Source: Fertoeibacter niger (lineage in GTDB: Bacteria > Pseudomonadota > Alphaproteobacteria > Rhodobacterales > Rhodobacteraceae). From it: a stretch of 49,672 bases of DNA. Below are positions 1 to 8,740 of this stretch, one piece after another; the first letter of the stretch is position 1; each line of letters starts with the position of its first letter. The stretch is taken from the NCBI RefSeq assembly GCF_009380135.2, contig NZ_WHUT02000019.1, positions 1 to 49,672 of the forward strand. The letters are read 5' to 3'. Both the position numbers and the translations under genes were made by a program. Below the pieces are notes generated by a model. The model saw nothing but the letters and a program-made list of their open reading frames with translations, searched no databases and had not been told where the DNA came from.

Positions 1-53
1 CCCTCACATCGCTGGTGGCGGTTGGTGCAGGAGTTTCCACACAGCCTAAGCCC
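1..53. mobile_element. Right end of an IS1182-type insertion sequence (element lies outside the window)
   Basis: Positions 30-53 contain TTTCCACACAGCC, whose reverse complement GGCTGTGTGGAAAC matches GGCTGTGTGAAAAC at 49557-49570 with one mismatch. The similarity continues weakly outward (GGGCTTA against GAGCCGA). At the other end of the window this repeat precedes a recognisable transposase start, so this is read as the opposite terminal repeat of the same kind of element. Only about 50 bases are present and no transposase coding is visible. The call rests on the inverted match, not on a database hit. Confidence 0.6.
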
Positions 54-175
54 AAAGCCGACTGTCTGAGGGAACCGTCAAAGGACCAAGAGAGCAAAAC
101 CCGTTAACATTCGAAGAAGCTTGCGCGGACCATGAAGCTTTGTATGGTTACTAGCGCACAAAGGGTAGCTCAACT

Positions 176-1153
176 ATGCTTTCCGACCAACTTTCCCGCC
201 TCGCCACCGAATACACTTATGAACGTGCAAAGCCATTTACAGGTTCGAAATTTGGTGAATTTGTCAGGCACGACATAGCTATAGAGGCAAAGAAGCTTCT
301 GACGTTCAGCCCCTTTGATCTGAAGGTTAAGGCAAGCGTCGGGCAGGGTGTATGGGCGTCGGTTCCTTGGCTCGCATTCTTTGATCCTCTCGTAACCGAG
401 ACCGCGACAAAGGGCTTTTACATTGTCTACTTGATTAATCCTGACGCGCAAACCATCACGCTGTCGATGAACCAAGGAACTACGGCCATATACAATGATT
501 TCGGACCGGTCCGTGGTCGCGACGTTCTGAAGCGTAGAGCGCGTGACATGGCGGATCGCGTACATGAGTTTGCGAAGCATTTTTCTGAAGATCCAATTGA
601 ACTCGGTTCCGAAGCTGGACTTCCGGCTGGTTATGAGGCTGGGCATGCTTTTGGAAGTACCTACAAAGCTGGCATGCTCACCGAGGACGTGCTCGTGGCT
701 GACTTAAACCAAATGCTGCTCGCCTACGAAGCGCTGGTCAATCGCGGCGGAACTATACCAAGCGAAGTGATGCAGGAAGAGGCAAACGGAAAAGATATCA
801 ATGAGACACGACGCTACATTCTTTCTCGCCGTATTGAACGCTCGCCAAAGGTGCGAAAAGACGTATTAAAGACAAAACCTCCGATCTGTGAATGCTGTGG
901 GCTTGACCCGAAACGAGACTATGGTTTCACCGGTCCAGTTTATGAAACACCTCTGGATGTACATCATGCAGCCCCATTGCACGGCCTTGCTGAGGGCGAA
1001 ACAAGTCGTTATCGGGTTCCAGATGACTTCATGGTACTTTGTCCCACCTGCCATCGCATGATCCACAAGATTGATGCACCGTCCGATCTGTCAAGGTTGA
1101 AACAAAAGCTAAGATTCAAGATTGCGCGTGAGGTTTTCTACTTCACCCCTTGA
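176..1153 (+). CDS. MrcB_N (DUF3578)-HNH endonuclease, probable modification-dependent restriction protein
   Basis: A 325-residue protein with two domains. Residues about 20-135 resemble the MrcB-like N-terminal domain, with the signature SVGQGVWASVPW, then KGFYIVYL and LSMNQG. Residues about 235-310 form an HNH nuclease with CECC, DVHHAAPL and LCPTCHRMIH, that is, paired cysteines for a structural metal and the catalytic histidines. In this family such pairings are thought to recognise modified or foreign DNA and cut it; the target here is unknown. The start has AAAGGGT about nine bases upstream. Base composition and codon use are clearly AT-richer than every neighbour and the gene begins about 120 bases from an IS end, so acquisition by transfer is likely. 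No methyltransferase or partner nuclease is visible. Confidence 0.85.
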   Translation: MLSDQLSRLATEYTYERAKPFTGSKFGEFVRHDIAIEAKKLLTFSPFDLKVKASVGQGVWASVPWLAFFDPLVTETATKGFYIVYLINPDAQTITLSMNQGTTAIYNDFGPVRGRDVLKRRARDMADRVHEFAKHFSEDPIELGSEAGLPAGYEAGHAFGSTYKAGMLTEDVLVADLNQMLLAYEALVNRGGTIPSEVMQEEANGKDINETRRYILSRRIERSPKVRKDVLKTKPPICECCGLDPKRDYGFTGPVYETPLDVHHAAPLHGLAEGETSRYRVPDDFMVLCPTCHRMIHKIDAPSDLSRLKQKLRFKIAREVFYFTP

Positions 1154-1269
1154 GGGTCATTAGGATAGTAGGTTGCTGCCGTCCACAGTAGAAAAAACGG
1201 AAACCTGATTGACCGTCTGCTTCGTTTGTCCGCTAAGCCGCCAGCCAAACCTAAAGGCACCGCCCACCC

Positions 1270-2286
1270 TCACCGCCTCTTCTTCGGCACCACCACCCGG
1301 TTGCCCCGCGGACCCGTCAGCACCGGCGTGTTGTCGCGGTTTTCATCCCCCAGCTTGCGCCAGCGGTCCAGCCTGCCAGCATCCAGCGTGCCTGCCGCCA
1401 CCGCCGCCTGCACGGCGCAGCCGGGTTCATGGGCATGGGTGCAGTCGCGGAAGCGGCAGAGGGGGGCCAGTTCGGTGATCTCGGCGAACAATGTGTCGAT
1501 GCCGAAGGCCGCCTCGCTCATGTGCAGCGTCCGCATGCCGGGCGTGTCGATCACCCAGCCGCCGCCCGCGATGGGGTGCAGGGATCGCGCGGTGGTGGTG
1601 TGCCGCCCCTTGGCGTCATCCTCGCGGATCGCGCCGGTTTCCTGCGGCACCGCCAGCGCATCGCCCGCCAGCGTGTTCAGCAGCGTGGATTTGCCCACGC
1701 CGGATGAACCCACCAGCGCCACGGTCTGCCCGGCACCGCACCAGCGGGCCAGTGCCGCCCCGGCATCGGGCGATTTCGCATTCACCGTCACCGCCACCAG
1801 CCCCCGCTGCAACACCCCGGCCTGCGCGATATAGCTGCTGGCATCCGCCACCGTGTCGGCCTTGGTCAGCACGATGACCGGGTCGCAGCCCGCCTCATTC
1901 GCCAGCGCCAGATAACGCTCCAGCCGCGCCGGGTTGAAATCGGCATTGCAGGAGGTGACGATGAACAGCGTATCGACATTGGCGGCGATAAGCTGCGGCT
2001 GGCGCGCGCCTTCGGTGTGTCGCTCCAGCAGGGTGTGCCGGTCAAGGCGGCGGTGCAGGCGGTGGCTGTCAGGCTCCAGCAACACCCAGTCGCCCACAGC
2101 GAAATCGCCGGTGGTGGCATGGGCGGGCAAGGTGACGCGCACCGATCCGGCGGTAGTCAGCGCCGACATGCGGGCGCGGTGCACGGTGGCGATGCGGGCG
2201 GGGCGCAGGTGCGCCTCGTCGCCCGTCACCTGATCGGCAAAGTGGGCGTCAAAGCCCAGATCCGCCAGCGGGGTGGCGTCAGGCAC
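1270..2286 (-). CDS. rsgA: Ribosome small-subunit-dependent GTPase A
   Basis: A 338-residue RsgA (YjeQ/RsgA) that acts in late maturation of the 30S subunit in the cytoplasm. It has the circularly permuted GTPase order of the family: G4 TKAD near residue 141, G1 GSSGVGKST near 193 and G3 DTPGM near 248. An N-terminal OB fold precedes these and a C-terminal zinc finger CRFRDC-x6-GC follows. Start is GTG at 2286 with AAGG eight bases upstream. The only upstream ATG nearby is out of frame. It converges on the HNH gene and is divergent from cobQ. Confidence 0.95.
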   Translation of the reverse strand: MPDATPLADLGFDAHFADQVTGDEAHLRPARIATVHRARMSALTTAGSVRVTLPAHATTGDFAVGDWVLLEPDSHRLHRRLDRHTLLERHTEGARQPQLIAANVDTLFIVTSCNADFNPARLERYLALANEAGCDPVIVLTKADTVADASSYIAQAGVLQRGLVAVTVNAKSPDAGAALARWCGAGQTVALVGSSGVGKSTLLNTLAGDALAVPQETGAIREDDAKGRHTTTARSLHPIAGGGWVIDTPGMRTLHMSEAAFGIDTLFAEITELAPLCRFRDCTHAHEPGCAVQAAVAAGTLDAGRLDRWRKLGDENRDNTPVLTGPRGNRVVVPKKRR

Positions 2287-2449
2287 GATGCTGGCCTTGG
2301 GTGGGCATTGGCAGCTTCCTTTGCTGTGGCGGGTGCAGCAGGCATAGGCTGCGGCAGGGCGTTAGGCAACCGGCGCGCGGCGGCAGGCGGTGGACAGCGC
2401 GCGGCATGGGGCCTATCACCCCGGGGGGCGGCGCGGGCTGGGGGCTTTT

Positions 2450-3895
2450 ATGCGGGCGATCATGATTCAGGGCGCGGGATCGAACGTCGGCAAATCGCTG
2501 CTGGTGGCGGGGCTGTGCCGGGCGGCCCGGCTGCGCGGGCTGTCGGTCGCGCCGTTCAAACCGCAGAACATGTCGAACAATGCCGCCGTCACGGCGGACG
2601 GGGGCGAGATCGGCCGCGCGCAGGCCTTGCAGGCGCTGGCCTCGGGCCTTGATCCGCACACCGACATGAACCCGGTGCTGCTGAAGCCGGAATCCGAGGT
2701 GGGGTCGCAGGTTATCGTGCAGGGCCGCCGGGTGGCCACGGTAAAGGCGCGCGACTATGCGGCGCTGAAACCCGCGCTGATGGCCCCGGTGCTGGACAGC
2801 TTTCACAGGCTCAAGGCGGCGCATGATCTGGTGATCGTCGAAGGGGCGGGCAGCCCGGCCGAGGTGAACCTGCGCAGCGGCGACATCGCCAACATGGGCT
2901 TTGCCCGGGCGGGCGGCGTGCCTGTGGTGTTGGTGGGCGATATCGACCGGGGCGGGGTGATCGCGCAGATGGTGGGCACGCTGGCGGTGCTGGACCCAAG
3001 CGATGCCGCGATGATCGCGGGCTTCATCATCAACAAGTTCCGGGGCGATGTGCGGCTGTTCGACGATGGCTATCGGCTGATCGCTGACCGAACCGGATGG
3101 CACGGCCTTGGCGTGGTGCCCTACTTTGCCGATGCGGCAAAATTGCCCGCCGAAGATGCGCTGGATCTGCCGCGCGGTGGTGGCACGGGCGCCTTTCGGA
3201 TCGCCGTGCCGGTGCTGTCGCGGATTGCGAATTTCGATGACCTTGATCCTTTGGCGCAGGAACCGGGCGTGGCGCTGACCATGCTGCATGCGGGGCAGCC
3301 GATCCCGGGCGATACCGATCTGGTCATTCTGCCCGGCACCAAATCCACCCGCGCCGACCTGGCCTATCTGCGCGCGCAGGGCTGGGATGTTGATCTGGCG
3401 GCGCATGTGCGGCGCGGCGGGCATGTGCTGGGCATCTGCGGCGGATATCAGATGCTGGGCTGCGTGGTGGGCGACCCCCAGGGCATCGAAGGCCCGGCGG
3501 GGGAAACGGCGGGGCTGGGCCTGCTGGACGTGGAGACGGTGATGAGCCCCGACAAGCGGCTGAGCCGGGTGTCGGCTGTCCATGCCGCCACCGGCCAGCC
3601 GATGCAGGGTTACGAGATTCACATCGGGCGCAGCGCGGGGCCCGATTGCGCCCGGCCCTTTGCCCATGTCGCGGGCCAGCCCGAAGGGGCCATGTCGCCG
3701 GGCGGGCGGGTGATGGGCAGCTATCTGCATGGCATGTTCGCGGGCGATGCCTTTCGCACGGCCTTTCTGGCCGCGCTGGGGGCCGCGCCCGCGGGTCTGG
3801 CCTATGGCGCGGGCGTCGAGGCGGTGCTGGACCGTCTGGCCGCACATCTGGAAACGCATCTGGATGTGCCGGGGCTGCTGGCGCTGGCGCGCTGA
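2450..3895 (+). CDS. cobQ: Cobyric acid synthase
   Basis: A 481-residue enzyme that amidates four carboxyl groups of adenosylcobyrinic acid a,c-diamide in cobalamin synthesis, using glutamine and ATP. The N-terminal dethiobiotin-synthetase-like domain shows GAGSNVGKS near residue 7 and KPQNMSNN. The C-terminal type 1 glutamine amidotransferase domain has its nucleophile in [10 protein letters not shown] (Cys330) and a YLHGMF histidine near residue 430. The ATG at 2450 gives the usual family length; ATG 2462 is an alternative four codons in. No other cobalamin gene is in the window, so cobQ stands apart from its pathway here. Confidence 0.95.
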   Translation: MRAIMIQGAGSNVGKSLLVAGLCRAARLRGLSVAPFKPQNMSNNAAVTADGGEIGRAQALQALASGLDPHTDMNPVLLKPESEVGSQVIVQGRRVATVKARDYAALKPALMAPVLDSFHRLKAAHDLVIVEGAGSPAEVNLRSGDIANMGFARAGGVPVVLVGDIDRGGVIAQMVGTLAVLDPSDAAMIAGFIINKFRGDVRLFDDGYRLIADRTGWHGLGVVPYFADAAKLPAEDALDLPRGGGTGAFRIAVPVLSRIANFDDLDPLAQEPGVALTMLHAGQPIPGDTDLVILPGTKSTRADLAYLRAQGWDVDLAAHVRRGGHVLGICGGYQMLGCVVGDPQGIEGPAGETAGLGLLDVETVMSPDKRLSRVSAVHAATGQPMQGYEIHIGRSAGPDCARPFAHVAGQPEGAMSPGGRVMGSYLHGMFAGDAFRTAFLAALGAAPAGLAYGAGVEAVLDRLAAHLETHLDVPGLLALAR

Positions 3896-3990
3896 ACCGC
3901 CTGATGCCAAAGTCGCAGGGTGACGCAACGGCGGGGCTGCATACAGACCCCGCCCGCAGTGCTAGCCTTGCACAGAGGGAGGACCATCCG

Positions 3991-5550
3991 ATGACCATTT
4001 TCACCAGCCCGCTGCCGGCCATTGCCGTGCCCGATGTGACGATCACCGAACGCCTGTTTCAGGGTCTCAACGCCCGGCCCGACCGCGTGGTGCTGATCGA
4101 CGGGCCATCGGGCCGCAGCCTGACCGGCGCTGCGCTGATGGAGGGCATCCGCCGCATGGCAGGCGGGCTGACGGCGGCGGGCTACGGGGCCGGGCATGTG
4201 GTGGCGCTGATGGCCCCGAACATGCCGGAATACTGCACCGTCTTTCATGGCGTCGCCTGGGCGGGTGGCACGATCACCACCATCAACCCGACCTATACCG
4301 AGCATGAACTGCGCCACCAGTTGAACGATTCCCGCGCCGAGCTGCTGATTACCATCCCGGATTTTCTGCCGATCGCCACCTTGGCCGTCGCGGGAACCGC
4401 CGTCAGGCAGATTGCCGTGATCGGACATGCCGCAGGGGCGACGCCGCTGGACGCATTCATGGGCGAGCCGCTGGCCGATCAGGTTCCGGTGGATCTGGAT
4501 GGCCACATCGTCGTGCTGCCCTATTCCAGCGGCACCACCGGCCTGCCAAAGGGCGTGATGCTGAGCCAGCGCAATCTGACGGTGAATGTCGATCAGTCGA
4601 TGGCGCTGATCGAGGTGCGCGAGGGCGAGGTGACGGTGGCCTTTCTGCCGTTCTTCCACATCTACGGCATGAATGTGATGATGAACCTGTTCCTGACCGG
4701 CGGGGCCACGCTGGTGACGATGCCGCGTTTCGACCTGCCCGCCCTGCTGGGCCATGTGCAGACCCACCGCGTGCGCCAGATCTTTGCCGTGCCGCCGGTG
4801 GCGATGGCGCTGGCCAAACACCCGCTGATCGACCAGTTCGACCTGTCGTCGCTGGAGGTGGTGGTGTCTGCCGCCGCCCCGCTGGGGTCGGAACTGGCCG
4901 ATGCCTGTGGCGCGCGGCTGAACTGCGTCGCGGTGCAGGGATACGGCATGACCGAGATGAGCCCGGTGTCGCATTTCACCTCGGCCCGCAACGCGCGGTC
5001 GGGGGCGGTGGGGCTGACGGTGCCCAACACCGAATGCCGGATTCTGGACATTGAAACAGGCGCGCCCCTGCCTGCGGGGCAGGAGGGCGAATTGTGCATC
5101 CGTGGCCCGCAGGTGATGAAGGGCTATCTGAACAACCCCGAGGCGACCGCCCGCACCATTGATGCCGACGGCTGGCTGCATACCGGCGATGTGGCGATGT
5201 TTGACGCCGACGGGTTCCTGTTCATCCGTGACCGCCTGAAAGAGCTGATCAAATACAAGGGCTTTCAGGTGGCCCCGGCCGAGGTGGAGGCCGTGCTGCA
5301 AAGCCACCCCGCCATTGCCGATGCCGCCGTGATCGGCCTTCCCGATGACGAGGCGGGCGAAGTGCCGATGGCCTTCATCGTGCCCGCGCCGGGCACCGTG
5401 CCAGATCTTGACGCGATCCGCGCCCATGTGGCGGACAGGCTGTCCAGCTACAAACGCCCGCAGCGCATCGACGTGATTGATGCCATCCCGAAATCCGCTT
5501 CGGGCAAAATCCTGCGCCGCATCCTGCGCGAGCGGGTGAAAGCGGCCTAG
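3991..5550 (+). CDS. Acyl-CoA ligase of the AMP-forming, 4-coumarate-CoA ligase-like class
   Basis: A 519-residue adenylate-forming enzyme. Visible motifs in order are YSSGTTGLPKGV (phosphate loop, near residue 178), YGMTE (A5), GWLHTGD (A7), DRLKELIKYKGFQVAP (A8) and PKSASGKILRR with the catalytic lysine near residue 506. It should activate a carboxylic acid to acyl-AMP and then acyl-CoA. Substrate cannot be read from sequence; medium-chain fatty acids and aryl acids are both possible. The ATG at 3991 has an excellent ribosome site, AGAGGGAGGA, seven bases upstream; the longer open frame upstream lies inside cobQ and is rejected. The gene ends four bases before the convergent EamA gene. Confidence 0.9.
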   Translation: MTIFTSPLPAIAVPDVTITERLFQGLNARPDRVVLIDGPSGRSLTGAALMEGIRRMAGGLTAAGYGAGHVVALMAPNMPEYCTVFHGVAWAGGTITTINPTYTEHELRHQLNDSRAELLITIPDFLPIATLAVAGTAVRQIAVIGHAAGATPLDAFMGEPLADQVPVDLDGHIVVLPYSSGTTGLPKGVMLSQRNLTVNVDQSMALIEVREGEVTVAFLPFFHIYGMNVMMNLFLTGGATLVTMPRFDLPALLGHVQTHRVRQIFAVPPVAMALAKHPLIDQFDLSSLEVVVSAAAPLGSELADACGARLNCVAVQGYGMTEMSPVSHFTSARNARSGAVGLTVPNTECRILDIETGAPLPAGQEGELCIRGPQVMKGYLNNPEATARTIDADGWLHTGDVAMFDADGFLFIRDRLKELIKYKGFQVAPAEVEAVLQSHPAIADAAVIGLPDDEAGEVPMAFIVPAPGTVPDLDAIRAHVADRLSSYKRPQRIDVIDAIPKSASGKILRRILRERVKAA

Positions 5551-5554
5551 CGGG

Positions 5555-6439
5555 TCAGGTCATCGGCGGGGCCAGCGGCTTGCGCCGCATGCCCGACAGC
5601 GCATTGCCCGCCAGCGCCGCCATCAGCACCGCCCCGCCCAGCAATGTGGCGGACGAGGCGGTCTCGTCCAGCGCAAGCCAGACCCACAGCGGGGCCAGAA
5701 ACGCCTCGACCGTGGCCAGCAGCGCCAGTTCGGCGGCGGGCACGACCCGGCTGCCCAGCGTGAAAAGTATCATGCCGGTGGCCAGCAACACCGCGCCCAT
5801 GGCCAGCGACAGCAGGATGTCCGGCAAGGGCACCAGCAGCGCGCTGCCCTGCACGCCCAGCACCAGCGCCGCCGCTACCATGGAAAACACACCTCCCAGC
5901 ACGACGGCAGGCATCATGTCCTCCAGCCGCCCCCAGCGCAGCGTGACGGTGAAGGCGGCAAAACCCAATGCCGACAGCAGGGCCGCCAGATTGCCCGCCG
6001 CAGCCCCCATCGCCAACCCGTCACGCACCATCAGGAACATGCCGATGCCGCCCACGGCCATGGCCAGCCACGTCGCGCGGCGCACAGGCTCGCGCAGCAG
6101 GATCCACCCCAGGATCGCGGCCAGGAAAGGCGAGGCCGCGAACAGAAAGACGGCATTGGCGATCGTGGTGGCCTGAATGGCAAAGATCGCCCCGGCAAAG
6201 GCAAATACCAGCGCCAACCCGCCGATCGCGCCCGCCACGCCCACGCGGCGCAGCCTTTCCAGCGTGCGCCCGCCTGACCGCCATGCGATGAAGGCCAGCA
6301 ACACCGGCACCATGCCGACTGACCGCCAGAACAGCACCGCCCAGGTGCCCGCCTGATCCACCTGCCGGATGGCCAGCCCCATGCCTGACCACAGCACCGC
6401 CGCCAGCACCACCAGCACCACACCCGTCCCGTAACGCAT
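5555..6439 (-). CDS. EamA/DMT-family membrane transporter
   Basis: A 294-residue hydrophobic protein with about ten predicted membrane segments arranged as two EamA repeats, the fold of drug/metabolite exporters. The first segment starts at once (RYGTGVVLVVLAAVLWSG) and the second repeat begins near residue 145. Substrate is unknown; the family includes amino-acid and metabolite exporters. The ATG at 6439 is preceded by AAGGGGCGG; an upstream in-frame start at 6487 would add 16 polar residues before the first membrane helix and is less likely. The gene lies downstream of the GhrA-like gene on the same strand with a 159-base gap. Confidence 0.87.
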   Translation of the reverse strand: MRYGTGVVLVVLAAVLWSGMGLAIRQVDQAGTWAVLFWRSVGMVPVLLAFIAWRSGGRTLERLRRVGVAGAIGGLALVFAFAGAIFAIQATTIANAVFLFAASPFLAAILGWILLREPVRRATWLAMAVGGIGMFLMVRDGLAMGAAAGNLAALLSALGFAAFTVTLRWGRLEDMMPAVVLGGVFSMVAAALVLGVQGSALLVPLPDILLSLAMGAVLLATGMILFTLGSRVVPAAELALLATVEAFLAPLWVWLALDETASSATLLGGAVLMAALAGNALSGMRRKPLAPPMT

Positions 6440-6598
6440 CGCCGCCCCTTGGGTTATGACCGGCAGGGCACTTCGCCCGGCCTGCATTTTCCGGGCAGTC
6501 TCGCGGCGGGGCAGGGGGCGGTCTGTTCCGTTCCCGACGCGCGGGGTGGCGCAACGGGCCGCTCTTCCGCCCTGACGGGCGACATCGCCGGTGCGGGT

Positions 6599-7534
6599 TC
6601 AATACCCCCGCGCGCGGTCCACCAGATACAGCAGCGGCTCGCCCGCCTCGGCCCGGCGGATGTTCTCGGCCACCACGCCTGCCGCCGTCACGGGTTTGGT
6701 GCTGGCCGCGACATGTGGCGTAACGGTGACGCCGGAATGCGCCCAGAACGAGTGATCCGGCGGCAGGGGTTCCACCCGGAACACATCCAGCGTGGCATGG
6801 GCGATCTGGCCCGCATCCAGCGCCGCCAGCAGCGCGTCATCGTCAATCAGCGGCCCGCGCCCGGGGTTGATGATGAACGCCCCCCGGGGCAGCCAGCCCA
6901 GCCGCCGCGCATCCAGCAGGTTTTCCGTCTCGGCCGTCCTTGGCAGCAGCGTCACGACAATCTGCGCCTGCCGCAACACCGCCTCCAGCCCCGCCTCGCC
7001 ATGCAGGCAGGGGATGCCGGGCACTTCCTTGGCCGTGCGGCTCCACCCCGTCACCGGAAAGTTCAGCGCCGCCAGCGCCTGCGCGCAGGCCTGCCCCAGC
7101 GCGCCCATGCCCAGCATCGCCACGGGCCGTTCCCGCGCGATGGGCGGGCTGATCTGATCCCAGTGCGGGGCGGGGCTGCGGATATCGCGGTCCATGCCCA
7201 GATGATGCCGCAGCGCATGGCCCACCACCCATTCCACCATGCTTTCGGTCATCGCCGGGTCCACCATCCGGCACAGGGGCTGAGTCAGCGTGGCATTGCC
7301 CACGATCTTTTCCACCCCCGCCCACAGGTTCAGCACCGCCTTGCAACGGGTGAAGGGGGTGAAATCGGCAATGATGCCGCCGGGCGAATACACAATGTAA
7401 TCCACTGCCGCCGGGTCTTCCGCCCGGTCGGCCAGCACCGCATCGACCCCGGTCGCCGCCAGCGCGTTTTGCAGCGGGATGCGGTAATCCGGCCAATGCT
7501 CGGGCCCCGCCGCAAAGAACACATTCACCGGCAT
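6599..7534 (-). CDS. ghrA: Glyoxylate/hydroxypyruvate reductase A-like dehydrogenase
   Basis: A 311-residue D-2-hydroxyacid dehydrogenase of the GhrA subgroup, which reduces glyoxylate or hydroxypyruvate with NADPH. The dinucleotide-binding loop is LGMGALGQ near residue 140. The catalytic Arg, Glu and His lie in NPGRGPLID, FRVEPLP and TPHVAAS. An upstream role in one-carbon or glycine metabolism is plausible given the gcv operon elsewhere in the window, but there is no operon link. ATG start at 7534. The 58-base gap to rodA contains a copy of the GGGGATATTT intergenic repeat. Confidence 0.9.
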   Translation of the reverse strand: MPVNVFFAAGPEHWPDYRIPLQNALAATGVDAVLADRAEDPAAVDYIVYSPGGIIADFTPFTRCKAVLNLWAGVEKIVGNATLTQPLCRMVDPAMTESMVEWVVGHALRHHLGMDRDIRSPAPHWDQISPPIARERPVAMLGMGALGQACAQALAALNFPVTGWSRTAKEVPGIPCLHGEAGLEAVLRQAQIVVTLLPRTAETENLLDARRLGWLPRGAFIINPGRGPLIDDDALLAALDAGQIAHATLDVFRVEPLPPDHSFWAHSGVTVTPHVAASTKPVTAAGVVAENIRRAEAGEPLLYLVDRARGY

Positions 7535-7550
7535 CCCGACACCCCGCGTA

Positions 7551-7582
7551 TTCCCAGATCAAAATATCCCCGCCGGAGGCGC
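7551..7582 (-). repeat. GGGGATATTT intergenic repeat, copy A
   Basis: On the minus strand this reads CCTCCGGCGGGGATATTT followed by TGATCTGGGAA. It sits between rodA and ghrA. The GGGGATATTT core preceded by a C/G-rich stretch is shared with copies at 15449-15486, 23980-24025 and 34770-34822. Confidence 0.65.
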
Positions 7583-7592
7583 ACATCAGCCC

Positions 7593-8732
7593 CTAGCGCA
7601 ACCGGTGCACATGCGCGCTTTGCACGATGCCAAAGGCCGCCATCAGCACCAGCATGGCCGACCCGCCATACGACACCAGCGGCAGCGGCACGCCAACAAC
7701 CGGGGCCAGACCCATCACCATCAGCATGTTCACCGCAAACAGGAAAAAGAACGTGGCGGCAATGCCCAGCGTGACCAGTGATGCGAAACGGTCCTTGTTC
7801 TGCACGGCCGACACGATGCAGAAGGCGATGATCAGCGCGTAAAGCACCAGCAGCGAGAATGCGCCGACAAAGCCGAATTCCTCGGCCAGCGTGGTAAAGA
7901 TGAAATCGGTGTGCTTTTCGGGCAGAAAGTTCAGCCGGCTTTGCGTGCCCTGCATGTAGCCCCGCCCGGTCCAGCCGCCCGACCCCAGCGCGATCTTGGC
8001 CTGGCTGATGTGATAGCCCGCGCCCAGCGGATCGGATGACGGGTCAAGGAAGGTGTCGATGCGCCGATACTGGTAGTCGCGCAGCAATTGCCAGGGCGTG
8101 CCCCGGCTGGTCAGCACGGCGGCCACCAGCCCCACCCCGGCCCCGATCACCACCGCGAAATACAGCCAATGCACCCCGGCGCAGAACATCACCACCGCGC
8201 CCCCGCCCAGCAGCAGCAGCGACGTGCCCAGATCGGGCTGCACCATGACCAGCGCCACGGGCACCAGAATGATCAGCACCGGGATCAGCACCCACAGCGG
8301 GCGCGAGGTTTTCCTGACATCCAGCCAGTCGTAATAGGCCGCCAGCATCATCACCAGCGTCACCTTGGCCAGTTCCGAGGGTTGCAGCCGGATGAAGCCC
8401 AGATCCAGCCAGCGCTGCGCGCCCATGCCTATGTCGCCCACCACATCCACCGCCACCAGCAGCAGGACCGACACGATATAGGCCAGCCCTGCCATATTGC
8501 GCCAGAACCAGATAGGCACAAAGGCGATGAACAGCATCACCGCCAGCCCCAGAAGGAACCTTTTCATCTGCGGTTCGGCCCAGGTTTCCAGCGTGCCGCC
8601 CGCCACGGAATACAGCATCAGCCAGCCGACCGACGCCACGGCCGTCAGCAACAGCACCAGCGCCCAGTTGACATGCAGCACCTTGCGCAGGCCGGTGGGC
8701 GCGGTCTTGACCCGGTATTCCAGAAAGCTCAT
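7593..8732 (-). CDS. rodA: Rod-shape peptidoglycan polymerase RodA
   Basis: A 379-residue SEDS-family membrane protein with about ten membrane segments, the glycan-strand polymerase of the elongasome. The conserved central loop DPSSDPLGAGYHISQAKIA, followed by GSGGWTGRG and LPEKHTDFIFT, marks RodA/FtsW. The preceding gene for PBP2 makes it RodA rather than FtsW. The last gene of the mre/mrd cluster, it starts eight bases after mrdA ends. Confidence 0.95.
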   Translation of the reverse strand: MSFLEYRVKTAPTGLRKVLHVNWALVLLLTAVASVGWLMLYSVAGGTLETWAEPQMKRFLLGLAVMLFIAFVPIWFWRNMAGLAYIVSVLLLVAVDVVGDIGMGAQRWLDLGFIRLQPSELAKVTLVMMLAAYYDWLDVRKTSRPLWVLIPVLIILVPVALVMVQPDLGTSLLLLGGGAVVMFCAGVHWLYFAVVIGAGVGLVAAVLTSRGTPWQLLRDYQYRRIDTFLDPSSDPLGAGYHISQAKIALGSGGWTGRGYMQGTQSRLNFLPEKHTDFIFTTLAEEFGFVGAFSLLVLYALIIAFCIVSAVQNKDRFASLVTLGIAATFFFLFAVNMLMVMGLAPVVGVPLPLVSYGGSAMLVLMAAFGIVQSAHVHRLR

Positions 8733-8740
8733 GCCGCCAC

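Noticed and set aside
1209-1834. Overlapping plus-strand open frames opposite the 3' half of rsgA
   Set aside because: They are Ala/Pro/Arg/Ser-rich antisense frames without conserved motifs or ribosome sites, opposite a clear GTPase gene.
2279-3928. A 549-codon open frame on the minus strand across cobQ
   Set aside because: It is rich in His, Arg, Gln and Pro, has no family pattern and lies opposite a clear cobQ. Long antisense frames are expected in high-G+C DNA.
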